Assembly (NCBI GenBank): GCA_949752745.1
Contig: OX457024.1
Span: 55,597,946 to 55,661,945, forward strand
DNA: 64,000 bases
Origin: Protula sp. h YS-2021
Taxonomy: Eukaryota > Annelida > Polychaeta > Sabellida > Serpulidae
Direction: 5' to 3'
Shown here: positions 1 to 9,469 of the stretch, piece by piece
How the letters are laid out: each line of letters opens with the position of its first letter
Position numbering within the stretch: position 1 is the first letter of the stretch
Program-made: the position numbers and the translations under genes
The notes under the pieces: generated by a model
Database searches by the model: none
Seen by the model: only the letters and a program-made list of their open reading frames with translations
What the model was told of the DNA's origin: nothing

Positions 1-1490
1 AATGAGTCATTTTTCAAAAGAGGCCTAGCTAGGGAATATTCGTGCAAAATTTGAAGAATATTTGATCAAAATTGTGGGAGAAGAAGCATTTTGAAAATTG
101 GCAACCACAAAATTACAAATGTCCCCCATTTGGCCAATTTTTGTCGGATCGCCAAAAAGAGTAATTTTTCAAGACAGATCTAGCTAGAGAATAACTATCC
201 AAAATTGGAAAGGAATCCGATCACAATTGTACGAGAAGAAGCAATTTGAAAATTTGACACCAATAATTAAAAAATGTCCCCCATTTGACCAATTTTTGCG
301 GATCGCCATAATGAGTAATTTTTCAAAATAGGTCTACCTAGGGAATATTTGTGCAAAATTTGGAGAAAATCTGATCAAAATTGTGGGAGAAGAAGCATTT
401 TGAAAATTGGCAACCACAAAATTACAAATGTCCCCCATTTGTCAATTTTTGGCGGATCGCCAAAAAAAGTAACTTTTCAAGAGAGGTCTACCTTGTGAAC
501 AACTATCCAAAATTGGAAAGGAATCCGATCAAAATTGTGGGAGAAGAAGCAATTTGAAAATTTGACACCAAAAATTAAAAAATGTCCCCCATTTGGCCAA
601 TTTTTGGCGGATCGCCAAAATGAGTAATTTTTCAAAAGAGGTCTACATACGGAATATTCATGCAAAATTTGGTGACAATCTGATCAAAATTGTGGGAGAA
701 GAAGCATTTTGAAAATTGGCAACCACAAAATTACAAATGTCCCCCATTTGGCTAATATTTGCCGGATTGCCAAAAAAAGTAATTTTTCAAGAGAGATCTA
801 CCTTGAGAACAACTATCTAAAATTGAAAAGGAATTCGATCAAAATTGTGCGAGAAGAAGCAATTTGAAAATTGCAGACATAAAATTTGAAAATGTCCCCC
901 ATTTCGCCAATTTTTGGCGGATCGCCAAAATAAGTAATTTTTCAAAATAGGTCTACCTAGAAAATATGGGTGCAAAATTTGAAGAAAATCTGATCAAAAT
1001 TGTGGGAGAAGAAGCATTTTGAAAATTGGCAACCACAAAATTACAAATGTCCCCCATTTGGCCAATTTTTGCTGGATCGCCAAAAAGAGTAATTTTTCAA
1101 GACAAGTCTAGCTAGAGAACAACTATCCAAAATTGGAAAGGAATCCGATCACAATTGTACGAGAAGAAGCAATTTGAAAATTTGACACCAAAAAATTAAA
1201 AAATGTCCCCCATTTAGACAATTTTTGGCAGATCGCCAAAATGAGTAATTTTTCAAAAGAGGTCTACCTAGGAAATATTCGTGTAAAATTTGAGAGGAAT
1301 CCGATCAAAACTGAAGGAGAAGAAGCATTTTGAAAATTGGCAACCGAAAAATTTGAAATGCCCCCCATTTGGCCAATTTTTGGCGGATCGCCAAAAAAAA
1401 TAATTTTTAAAGAGAGGTATACCTAGAGAACATTCGTGTAAAATTTGAAAGGAATCCGATCAAAACTGAAGGAGAAGAAGCATTTTAAGT
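1..1490. repeat. ~154-bp satellite array with two alternating unit types
   Basis: About nine to ten tandem units, recognised by the recurring motif GTCCCCCATTT near 121, 277, 429, 583, 739, 893, 1047 and 1204 (a variant near 1360). Two unit types alternate: one has GAAGCATTTTGAAAATTGGC, the other GAAGCAATTTGAAAATTTG. The higher-order period is therefore about 308 bp. No coding potential is seen. The array is cut by the window start. Confidence 0.9.
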
Positions 1491-1600
1491 AAAAGTTTAC
1501 ACACGTACATACGTACATACGTACATACGGACGACGGATACCCCTCTATTGATAAGATAAGACCAGCCCGACATAGTCGGCTGGTCTAAAAAAGCACGAT
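1491..1600. repeat. ACGT/ACAT microsatellite tail and hairpin closing the satellite
   Basis: The satellite runs into (ACGTACAT)n near 1501-1530. Then comes a short conserved-looking tail and a hairpin at about 1561-1588, where AGACCAGCC pairs with GGCTGGTCT around a short loop. Tandem core, microsatellite and 3' hairpin resemble the architecture of Helentron/HINE elements ('pearl' repeats of bivalves). That family assignment is inference from layout only. Confidence 0.4.
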
Positions 1601-1904
1601 GTGGCACAACCGCAGATTGGTGTGGCCAGGTCTTTTTTTCTTACAACTTTATTGGTCCCAGGAGAGGCTCACCTCTGGTGTTCGCATTATCTTATAGAGA
1701 GATACCCGACATAATGAGCCAATTCGCACTTTCGGGTCTTTCCGGTGGACTGCAAATGGGATAAATTACAAAGAAATGATAACACAACAAAATTCTAATT
1801 TTCTTTCAACATGCACACTTTCATATTTATAAAACCATCATTGATTTTATAAAAACTATTTTACATATTAATCAGTCCCTTTAATAGCCAATATGTATTT
1901 TTGT
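1601..1904. other. no gene seen
   Basis: AT-rich sequence without a convincing reading frame, RNA gene or repeat that I can name. Confidence 0.5.
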
Positions 1905-2190
1905 TTCTAGTCCCAGCGGACCCTTTCTATCTTCCTAGGACAGAAAGGGTCACAGTTCCTGCAATAGAAATGGCCATTGATCTCAATTTTCGAGGCTTTG
2001 GATCTTTCGGCGCACGTTCAAGGACACCGAGGCTGGAACTGCAAGGCTTTTTCTTAAAAGGCACACAGAGAAGTACCATGGCGCATTATTTTCGACCTCA
2101 GCGAAACTCCCAAACTAGAGTAAAGCGTGGTTTTGAAACTGTGGATTCACTGTCGTTGTGGGCGATAATAAGGGAATCGATATCCTGATC
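1905..2190 (+). repeat. dispersed repeat copy 1 (inverted partner at 3809-4090)
   Basis: The conceptual translation of this stretch matches that of 3809-4090 on the opposite strand; both contain the tract RVTVP and later AHYFRP. A near-palindrome (CCCTTTCT...AGAAAGGG) lies near its start at about 1920-1950. Reading frames are short and probably not genes. I read it as a non-autonomous mobile repeat of unknown class. Confidence 0.6.
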
Positions 2191-3243
2191 TCAAGAAAAC
2201 AAAAAAGTTTCCAGGCACTGCTTCAAAGCCTCGCTATATAACGATAAGCAAGTCAACTGCGCTCGCTTTGAAGGACCCCTGTGGCTGCTTTGTGCGAGAT
2301 TCAACGACCTATAACTTTTCTTCTGTTACTGTGCAGTCCACCTCTGGTGTATCACGCACAAGTCTTTATTGGCATATGCTAAAGGTCCTCAAAGTACAAC
2401 GGTAATCATATACAACTTCTGTGTTACGCTTTCTTTAAAAGAAAATAATACGGAAATAACCCCAGATCTCCCGCAATAAATGACATTTGTTTGTATACAG
2501 GGAGCATACTTTATTACGTGAAACAGTAAAAATTTTTTTTTTTTCAATTATCCACCAAAAAAATATTTCAAAAAGAACGTAAACATAAAAAGTCAAATAT
2601 TGTGGGTGTACGAAATAAATTTATACGTAATTCTGCATCTATCAACTATTTAATATATATTGTCCAAATAAACTATAACCCCTTTATTTAAATTTTCGGT
2701 CCCTTGACTCTGGTCACGTGACATTTAAAGGCCAGAATGTAAACAAACATTTGACAGGTGGATGCGGAAGCTAACTTTTCTGCACTTTTATGAACAAATA
2801 AAAGATATACAAGGAGGGAGAACGAATGGCTACAGTAGATCCAAATTGGTGAAATTGAAAAGACTATCTTCCTTGGCTGAAAACAATTTTTGTTTGTCAA
2901 ATATCGCAAAATAAGGAATATTTGAGTATAAAAGGTCACCAAATTTGCATCTGGTTAATTAAGTTTAGTCAGAATTGAACATTTTGTTGTCACCAATTAC
3001 GATCTACTGTAACCATTTCTATCTCCGCTCCCTCGTACAGCTCACTAAAAACTGTGCCTGTTTTACAAAAAAGGCATATTGGGCATGAACTTTCTGTAGA
3101 TGTTTGAATAATAGGGGCTGGTATGCAGGATTCGTGCCTCAGAACATATGAAATTGACCCCTATTAGTGGAGCAATGGAAAGCTTCGTAGCTCTGACACA
3201 GAGATATACGATGTTATACAAGTCAGAGCTACTCGGAGCTAAG
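2191..3243. other. no gene seen; AT-rich spacer
   Basis: AT-rich unique-looking sequence between repeat copies. It includes a short poly-T and scattered AATAAA, which are uninformative here. No domain or RNA gene recognised. Confidence 0.5.
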
Positions 3244-3470
3244 TAAAAAATTGTTATCTGACCATAAAACTTGTGCGCCATAATTTATAATTGGGCCATT
3301 TATGTGATGCACCCTTTCTAAAATAAAGCCGTTGGCCATAGTCGTGCGCCGATATTTGAAAATTGACATCAATGACATTTCCTATTATAGGAACTATGAC
3401 TCTTGCTGTCATAGGAAGACCGCAAGAGTCATCTAGGACTACAAGGACGAAACAGTAATTGGGACACAAT
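3244..3470 (-). repeat. dispersed repeat copy 2
   Basis: Inverted relative to 3590-3780. Both copies share a block around ATAAATTATGGCGCAC, and each has a hairpin built on GACTCTTGC and GCAAGAGT. The layout matches copies 1 and 4 (palindrome, then a GATCTCAATTTT-like block), so all four seem to be one family. Confidence 0.55.
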
Positions 3471-3589
3471 TATGGGTTTTTAATGATTTTAGGGAAATAT
3501 CCCTCAACTTACACGTGAACAAATATGTACCACCGACAGAAGAGGTCTAACCAAACATTGCTAATACAAAACACAGCAACTTCCCAGTA

Positions 3590-3780
3590 TACTAGTCCTA
3601 AATGACTCTTGCTTCCCAGCAAGAGTAATAGTTCCTATAATATAACTTATCATTGATCTCAATTTTTCAATCTCGGCGCACGACTGGGGCTAATGGCGTT
3701 ATTTTAGAAAGGGCGCATCACATAAATAACCCAATTATAAATTATGGCGCACAATTTTTATGGTCAAATAACAATTTTGT
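3590..3780 (+). repeat. dispersed repeat copy 3
   Basis: Plus-strand partner of copy 2. It starts with the hairpin ACTCTTGC...GCAAGAGT near 3604-3627 and continues through the shared GGCGCAC blocks. Copies 2 and 3 together form an imperfect inverted repeat of about 200 bp per arm around a ~120-bp spacer. Confidence 0.55.
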
Positions 3781-3808
3781 AATGAGAAAAATAGATGTTT
3801 TCTTCAGA

Positions 3809-4090
3809 TCAGAATATAGAATCTCCCATTATCGCCAACAACATCAATGAATCTGCAGTTGTAAAACCACCCTTTCCTCCACTTTGGTAGTTTGGACGAG
3901 GTCGAAAATAGTGCGCCAGGATACTTCTCAGTGTGCTTTTTAAGAAAAGGCATGCCACTCCGAACCTGGGTGTCCTGGAACATGCGCCGAAAGATCTAGA
4001 GCCGCGAAAATTGAGATCAATGGTGATTTCTATTACAGGAACTGTGACCCTTTCTGACCTAGGAAGACAGAAAGGGTCCACTGGGACTAC
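3809..4090 (-). repeat. dispersed repeat copy 4 (inverted partner of 1905-2190)
   Basis: The minus-strand translation carries the same RVTVP and AHYFRP tracts as copy 1. A near-perfect palindrome GACCCTTTCT...AGAAAGGGTC lies at about 4047-4078. Confidence 0.6.
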
Positions 4091-4174
4091 AGTATACGGA
4101 CATTAAAATACACAAAAGTATAAATTGTGTTTCTAAGGTAAACAATAGACAAGTTTGGGACATAAAATGTCGGC

Positions 4175-4262
4175 CTGAACATGAACCAATCACAAACAGC
4201 GTTACAACCGATGTCCCAGAACATAAACCAATCACAAACAGCGTTACAACCGATGTCCCAGG
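4175..4262 (+). repeat. two direct repeats of ~48 bp with CCAAT boxes
   Basis: The unit CCAATCACAAACAGCGTTAC plus ACCGATGTCCCAG occurs twice in direct orientation (about 4185 and 4227). Each carries a CCAAT box. It lies just upstream of an ATG in the context CCAAGATGGCG. Confidence 0.75.
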
Positions 4263-4268
4263 ACCAAG

Positions 4269-4400
4269 ATGGCGACGTCAACAAATAAACAGCTGATCAA
4301 TCTGGCTGGTGTTATTACATTTTCTCTTGAACAACAATTGACACTTTCAATTTTATGTTACAATATTATGAGATACACTTTCCCAAGTATGTGGATCTAA
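4269..4400 (+). CDS. possible short first exon downstream of a CCAAT/CRE-like promoter
   Basis: A 43-codon frame opens with ATG at 4269 in good context (CCAAGATGG) right after the duplicated CCAAT boxes. It contains GACGTCA close to the start and ends at TAA 4398-4400. An AA|GTATGT donor-like sequence lies near 4387, so it could be the first exon of a host gene. The protein resembles nothing I know. Very tentative: neither a second exon nor conservation can be shown from this window. Confidence 0.15.
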   Translation: MATSTNKQLINLAGVITFSLEQQLTLSILCYNIMRYTFPSMWI

Positions 4401-5230
4401 GGATATCCAATAGAAAAATGAGTAAAGCAGATTTCAGCCTATCTGCGTCAAATGTCTCATTATATCCTCCGTCCCATTCTACGGTTTGGGCCTTGTAATA
4501 TGTTTCTGGCAAAATGGAATTCTGCTAATTTTTGCCTGTTTTTTCTATCGTTTCCTTATATCCTTATCCCATCTGAATTCAGCCGGAACGCAAAAACATT
4601 TCGGCAAAAATCAAAGTGTGATTTGACTTACTGAAGGGTGAACTGACTCGTAGCTATTTTGGTATATCGCTTCCTGGGTGGATGTGTACGGAAGGAAAGG
4701 AGATCATCAGAGCGGTTTTGATTTACGGGCAGGATAAATAATTACCAGTTTGAAAGAACTTGATGCTTCTTTAGTAAAAAGCTCTTGTACAAACGGTGTG
4801 ATGCACGAATAAAAGCACGACACCTAAAATAGGAAGTAAATTATCGGCCATTAACCGAATAGTACGTTTTCAAAAAAATGTGGTTAATATGCCTTGAATC
4901 TTTTTTTATTTTTAGTATCTCTCGGAAGATATATATATATATATATATATTACCTCTCATCAAGTTACCTATCAACATAATGAAAAGTTCAGAAAACATT
5001 ACGCATAATTCATCGAAATATTTTATGCTAATGCATGTCTTATTTATGTCTATAAAAAATTCAAAATGTTATATTCATTCATGTCTAATAGGAATTAAAA
5101 CGTAGCGTAAAGTCAACCCCAACTCCTGAGCGACATTGAGATAATACCTAGAGTCATTGTCGAACTCACCTCCATGACCTGCTGCCGACAGGTTTTGTTC
5201 GCATACTTTAGTGTTACCAATTGTATGCTC
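4401..5230. other. no gene seen; short (TA)n at 4931-4951
   Basis: AT-rich sequence with one short TA microsatellite. Reading frames are short and lack recognisable domains. Confidence 0.5.
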
Positions 5231-5235
5231 AGCTG

Positions 5236-5330
5236 AGTTGATCGAAAGTGGCACTCACTTGATAGGGATTGAACCCGAGCCACAATACCTACAAAGCATC
5301 CCAGCGCTGAATAATATTCGATTTAAATAG
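5236..5330 (-). ncRNA. tRNA-like (SINE-type) B-box remnant
   Basis: On the minus strand the sequence contains GGGTTCAATCCC, a good match to the Pol III B box (GGTTCRANYCC), around 5269-5280. No clear complete cloverleaf or A box was found. Most likely a tRNA-derived SINE fragment rather than a functional tRNA. Confidence 0.3.
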
Positions 5331-5539
5331 CTATGCCTCAGAGCATGGCAAATTTAAAGTCACGGAATAGTTGATGGAACTTAGAGATTTCACAGCTTGC
5401 CCTACCATCACTGTCATCCGGCGGCAAAAGTGCTGACAAGCTTCTGAAATAGTGCACCGATAAAGTCACAGCACTCTTAGCGGCGGTTCTGTGGTGTGTA
5501 CAACAGGTTTTTGTAAGGTTGCAAGAAAGCAGTAAACAT

Positions 5540-5545
5540 GTTGTG
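5540..5545. repeat. target-site duplication GTTGTG, left
   Basis: This 6-bp copy immediately precedes the AGTAG terminus of the palindromic element and matches 14929-14934. Six base pairs is the duplication size known for Polintons. Confidence 0.85.
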
Positions 5546-5830
5546 AGTAGAATGAAAATGCCGTTTCTACGCCAGGAAGTGACGTCATAATGACGTTATA
5601 GTCGACGTAACCATGACAACAAAGTGATGACCTCCCCCATCCCCCCCTCCCCAGGCGGCAGCCGGGACAGACCCTATAGTAAAAATGTGAGGACCTCCCC
5701 CCAACACCACCCTAGGACATACTATGTACGACCCCAAACCCCAAGGGGGCAGTCGGGACAGACCCTATGGTGAAAAAGTGAGGACCTCCCCCCCCCCCCC
5801 CCCCCCCCCCCAGGATCGTGATATGGCTAA
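5546..5830 (+). repeat. left terminal inverted repeat of the palindromic Polinton
   Basis: Starts AGTAGAATGAAAATGCC, contains TGACGTCA near 5580, then C-rich blocks (including a ~30-nt C run near 5788-5811) and repeats of GACAGACCCTAT with GGCGGCAGCCGGG. It matches 14530-14928 in inverse, with fewer copies of the internal block. Confidence 0.8.
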
Positions 5831-6230
5831 CTTCAAGAGTGTATAACATTCGTTATACTTGACCGATTTGTATGAAAATTTCACTGCTTGATTCAGTTTT
5901 ATGTAAAGTTTTGTTATAAAGTAGTCATGGGCTATTTGCGCATGTGGTTGTATGCATATTTTAACTTAAAAAGTGAGATAACTTTCGACATAGTTAACCG
6001 ATTTTCATGATAATTTCACCATTTCATTCAGTTGTATGTAAAGTTTACAGCGGTCATGTGTTATTTCGCGGATGAATACCATGTTGGCGTATGCATACAC
6101 ATATCCACAAATTCTGCTGAGTCAACAATTTTAGCAATTTTTGAACAAGTTTGAGCAAGTTACACACCATTTTTTTATTACATCGAAGTGGTATAAATGC
6201 ATGAGTGCGGAGAGAAAAAAACTATTCACA
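5831..6230 (+). promoter_or_regulatory. subterminal region and gene A promoter, left arm
   Basis: Contains two diverged ~130-bp modules (CGATTT...ATGAAAATTTCAC...TTCAGTT...ATGTAAAGTTT), also found near 54960-55260 of the full-length element. The promoter module follows: ATTCTGCTGAGTCAACAATTT near 6110, ACACACCAT near 6161, and TATAAA at 6192-6197, which is 39 nt before ATG 6231. Confidence 0.6.
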
Positions 6231-6398
6231 ATGTCAACGTTACTTCTTCACCGATGTGCAGAGACCATGGATGACGTCTTCAATGTGAACTATGTTGACC
6301 ATGTGTTTTCAAAGCTTCCTGGTTTTGAATCGGATTGGATTTTGCAAGTGAAGAATTTGCATCAGCATTGGGAAGCTGTTACGTTTACGTTTACGTGA
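6231..6398 (+). pseudogene. gene A fragment, left arm (3' part deleted)
   Basis: Matches the first ~50 codons of gene A of the full-length element (40755-41189), including FNVNYVDHVFSKLPGF-like sequence. After the codons for HWEAV it runs into a short duplicated filler (ACGTTTACG) and then joins gene 2 about 480 bp further on. The deletion removed the rest of gene A and the start of gene 2. Confidence 0.8.
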
Positions 6399-6858
6399 CA
6401 TTGGCTTCAAACTGTACTTAATACAAACGAAGTGGCTTGAAGTCATTTCATACTTGGATATGCGTTATGTGAGTTTTGTGTGCACATCACTGTTTGAAGG
6501 GAAAGAATACACGCATCACATCAACATGAATGATGCTGAATGGGAGACACTGCTTCAGGAGATGGATAACATCAACTCAGCCTTGTTACCATGTACGGAA
6601 TGTCATGACAAGAAAACTCCTTTCAAGCTGCAAAAGGATGATCGGATCAAGGTGTCAAAACTGTCCAAGAAAAGACTGGCTGAAGTTCAGTTGGAGAATA
6701 TAAACGTACAAAATCAACTTGGACTTACCTGTGACTATTGTGGTGCTTACGGATATATGGAGGATTATCATTGCCACTGCCACAAGTTGTGTGAACCAAA
6801 CAACTTCTGCAGCAAGTGTGGAGTAAGGTCTGTGAAGCAAAGTAGAAGTGACAAGTGA
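6392..6858 (+). pseudogene. PC4-like zinc protein fragment, left arm (5' truncated)
   Basis: Begins inside the gene at the codons for the RDIGFKLYL region and runs to the normal C-terminus. It keeps the second PC4-like module (YVSF, then INMNDAEWETLLQE) and the Cys/His-rich tail (CDYCGAYGYM, CHCHKLCE, CSKCG). The N-terminal module and start codon were lost by the deletion at ~6380. It differs from the right-arm copy at several residues. Confidence 0.8.
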
Positions 6859-6862
6859 CAAG

Positions 6863-7418
6863 ATGGACACATGTTTTAAAAAGGCTTATGTTGACTTGAT
6901 GATTGCTAAACTTGCTTGCTGTGGAACTCCAGACTATCAACTTTATCATTTAGACGCTTTTTGGGGTGTTGTACATCATAGTCTTGATGTGATTGAACTG
7001 CATTCAAGATTTCTTGGAGAATGTCATAAAATTGGAATAGAAGATCCTGACTTTGACTTTGATTCTGCATTCTATGCGGCTCGCACTGATGTGGAAGTAT
7101 ATTTTACCGTGGTTGATTATTTGAGAGATTGCTGTCGACTAGAAGAGGAAACGGAGCAGCTTTGTCAGGTAACTTTTTGAACAACTTTAAAGATATAGCA
7201 ACAACCTTTTAACATCTTTGTGACAACAGCGAATTCAATCTTATGCGAGTTGTTTCAAAGAGTCATTTAAAGACATAACAATGTTTTTCTTACTAGCAAA
7301 TTTAATCTTATGTCAGTGGTTTCAACGTGAACAAAGAAAGATCATGATAGAAGAGGTTGCAGTCATCTTAAAAGATATTTTATTACAGGAAGAAACCGAC
7401 ATGCCAGCGTCAGAATAA
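6863..7418 (+). CDS. gene B, left arm: small spliced Polinton gene
   Basis: Exon 1 runs from ATG 6863 to CAG 7168. A 148-bp intron (7169-7316) starts GTAACT and has branch-like TTACTAGC and acceptor GTCAG. Exon 2 (7317-7415) joins in phase 0 and ends at TAA 7416-7418. The total is 135 residues. The copy at 41951 has the same splice phase but a 98-bp intron, and the exons stay in frame in both, which supports real splicing. The protein is mostly helical and acidic at the end of exon 1. It is paralogous to genes A and C by the pattern CFK..Y.D...., then W, then F..EC, then FD...A...AR.D. Function unknown. Confidence 0.65.
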
Positions 7419-7436
7419 ACAAAAAGAAACAAAGTC

Positions 7437-7870
7437 ATGGAGAATCTTGTATTATTTAGCGGTCACAAGGATGTTCTTTCGAACATGTTTCCAACACGAC
7501 TTGAAAAGTATGGACATACATTGAAGCTTTGTATCAATATGAGAAAGCAGTTTTCCATCGCCGCCAAGATATTGCTTCAGCTATTGTTTCATGTAGAAAT
7601 GGATATGAAGCGAAACGTATCGTTAAAGTTATAAAGCCATGTTCTTTATGGCATACAGTGAAGAGAAGTAAAATGCATGATGTTTTACATGTCAAATTGA
7701 ATCAGTGTGTATTGTTTCGCAAAAAGTTGATAGAATGTAAAGACAAAACTTTAGTTGAAGCAACGTATGATCATTGGTGGGGAGCAGGTGTGAAACATTT
7801 GTCATTTCCTTCATATCCTGGTCAGAATATCATGGGAAAGTTGTTAGAAATTTTGTGTGAGGGGGTATAA
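7437..7870 (+). pseudogene. NADAR (YbiA-like) domain gene, left arm, one frame change
   Basis: Two overlapping frames together cover a whole NADAR domain. The first (from ATG 7437) holds the start with FSG and LSNMFP. The second, from about 7524, holds EALYQYEKA, then DHWWGAG, then GQNIMGKLL at the end. These are the family's conserved Glu helix, Asp/Trp-Gly loop and Asn-Gly segment. NADAR enzymes act on ADP-ribose linkages; some remove ADP-ribose from DNA guanine. The frame change near 7520 is shared by all three copies in this window, so it is ancestral or, less likely, programmed. Confidence 0.7.
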
Positions 7871-7938
7871 AAGTGGTGAGACTTTTCATATACTCACCGT
7901 GGCGTGCAGACGTGCAGGAGTATATGAACATGTAAAGG

Positions 7939-8220
7939 ATGGATGTAGAAACATGTTTCAAGAACAAGTTTGTGGACTACATGATAAGTGAACTGGCACG
8001 TTTTGGAACTGTTGAACAACAACTGGAACATATCCACATCTATTGGGTACTTGCTCATTCCATGCTGAACTTGACAAACTTGCGTAAGGATTTCATCAAA
8101 GAGTGTGGTGATATTGCCGGAGCTGAGGAGTTTGATGTGGAAGCAGCATATCACTTTGCTCGATTTGATCCAAGGCTGTTTGATGAAGTGAGAGAGTGGT
8201 TAATGTATATTGCAGTATAA
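7939..8220 (+). CDS. gene C, left arm: small paralogue of genes A and B
   Basis: Intact frame of 93 residues, identical in translation to the right-arm copy at 11652-11933. It shares with gene B the order CFKN, then YMIS.LA, then a W in a helix, then FIKECG, then FDVEAAYHFARFD. No catalytic motif or membrane segment is evident. Its stop overlaps the next start (TAATG). This gene is missing from the full-length element, where only scraps remain near 42900-43080. Function unknown. Confidence 0.6.
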   Translation: MDVETCFKNKFVDYMISELARFGTVEQQLEHIHIYWVLAHSMLNLTNLRKDFIKECGDIAGAEEFDVEAAYHFARFDPRLFDEVREWLMYIAV

Positions 8221-8552
8221 TGGCAGACATTACACTGAGACAATATATTGTGTAAAAAGCCTATTGTGAAGAAATGTTATTAGCTGTAAAAAAGTTTGCA
8301 TGTTTAGTATGTCCTACTTGTCAACATGAAGAGTGTCAAGAACATACTTGTCATTTTGCTTGTGTCTATGCATATTGGAATGAAGCTAAATATTAAATTC
8401 ATTTAGATAAAGTGTTAGAGAATGCAAATAAACGTTGTGAGAAATATGGTGTAGATGTTATTACATTAGATGAACTAAGTAGTTGGTTAGTGTTCATTGA
8501 AGACCAATGGTCTCCAGTTATTCACACTATTGTATCAATACTTGATTTGTAA
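8220..8552 (+). pseudogene. gene D, left arm (two in-frame stops)
   Basis: Homologous to intact gene D at 43094-43426. In-frame TAA codons interrupt it after the codons for QYIV (near 8253) and at AKY* (near 8393). The Cys/His cluster CPTCQHEECQEHTC is still readable. The same stops occur in the right arm. Confidence 0.8.
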
Positions 8553-8655
8553 AAACTTACTAGTTAAGTTATAAATGTATGTTAGTTAAGTTATTTTGGT
8601 TGAGTTATAAAATAAAAAGTGTTCTGTTAAGAAGTGTTTCTCATTCTGTGTTAAC

Positions 8656-9193
8656 ATGTTGACGTGGAAAGACCACTTGACCAATATTTACTTCAAACCT
8701 GGTCAACCCGGAGCATTTGCTGGTCCTTACAAACTTTATCACATCTTAAGAAAACATGATCAACCAGTCACACATTCACAAGTGAAGAAATGGCTACAGG
8801 ATTAAGATGCATTCAGTTTATTACAACCTGTAAAATACAGCTTCAAAAGACAACGTTCTATTACACGTGGCATTGATAACATGTGGGATATTGATTTGGC
8901 TGATGTGGGAAACATAGCTCCCTATAATGATGACACGCGCTTTTTACTCATTGTCATTGATGTGTTTTCCAAATATTTGTGGGTCCAGCCAATACCTAAT
9001 AAATCACATACCAGCGTCATACAAGTTTTCCAAAAGATTTTTCATGAAACACGACGAAGACCACGAACTCTAAGATCTGATAAAGGAACGGAATTTAAAA
9101 ATAGATGGGTAAAAGCATTTTTGAAGAAGGAGGGAATTCATGCTTATACCACAAAGAATGAAACCAAAGCCAACTTTGCTGAAAGTGTCATTC
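8656..9193 (+). pseudogene. Polinton integrase, left arm, truncated at the palindrome junction
   Basis: Starts at ATG 8656. An in-frame TAA near 8803 follows the codons for KWLQD. It retains the first two catalytic Asp regions (WDIDLAD and RSDKGTEF) and ends inside the segment that would carry the catalytic Glu (ANFAES). From 9193 the sequence switches to the inverted small basic gene. The C-terminal part and chromodomain are absent. Confidence 0.85.
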
Positions 9194-9199
9194 TCCAAT

Positions 9200-9469
9200 G
9201 AATCCTCCTTTTTGATTAATCAACTTCTTTTTTCTTCGAAGTGATATCTTCTTATCTGCTAGAGTACTTAGAGTATGACGTTCAGGCTTGAATTCCTTAA
9301 ACTCTTTTCAGCTTAAGGGTAAATGTCCTCGCAATATATTCAAACAAATTTAAAACAAACTCGTTAATTCCTCCTTCGTAGCTTGCTGTAGCAAGGATTT
9401 ACGTCGCTTAGGCCCACTGCGTGCGAGCAAGTGAAGAAACGGTTGGTTCGCTTGAATACGTTTAGACAT
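9200..9469 (-). pseudogene. small basic gene (copy of 45287-45613), truncated at the junction
   Basis: Minus-strand copy starting at ATG 9469 that overlaps the ATPase stop, as in the full-length element. One in-frame TAA replaces a Glu codon after the codons for SLF. The 3' end is cut at the palindrome junction right after the codons for NQKGGFIG. Confidence 0.8.

Noticed and set aside
1..1490. CRISPR-like array
   Set aside because: Tandem ~154-bp units with no short-repeat/unique-spacer structure, in a eukaryotic setting.
1901..2188. 95-codon frame resembling the minus frame at 3809-4081
   Set aside because: Similarity reflects a shared DNA repeat; neither frame has a domain, and the two differ in length and ends.
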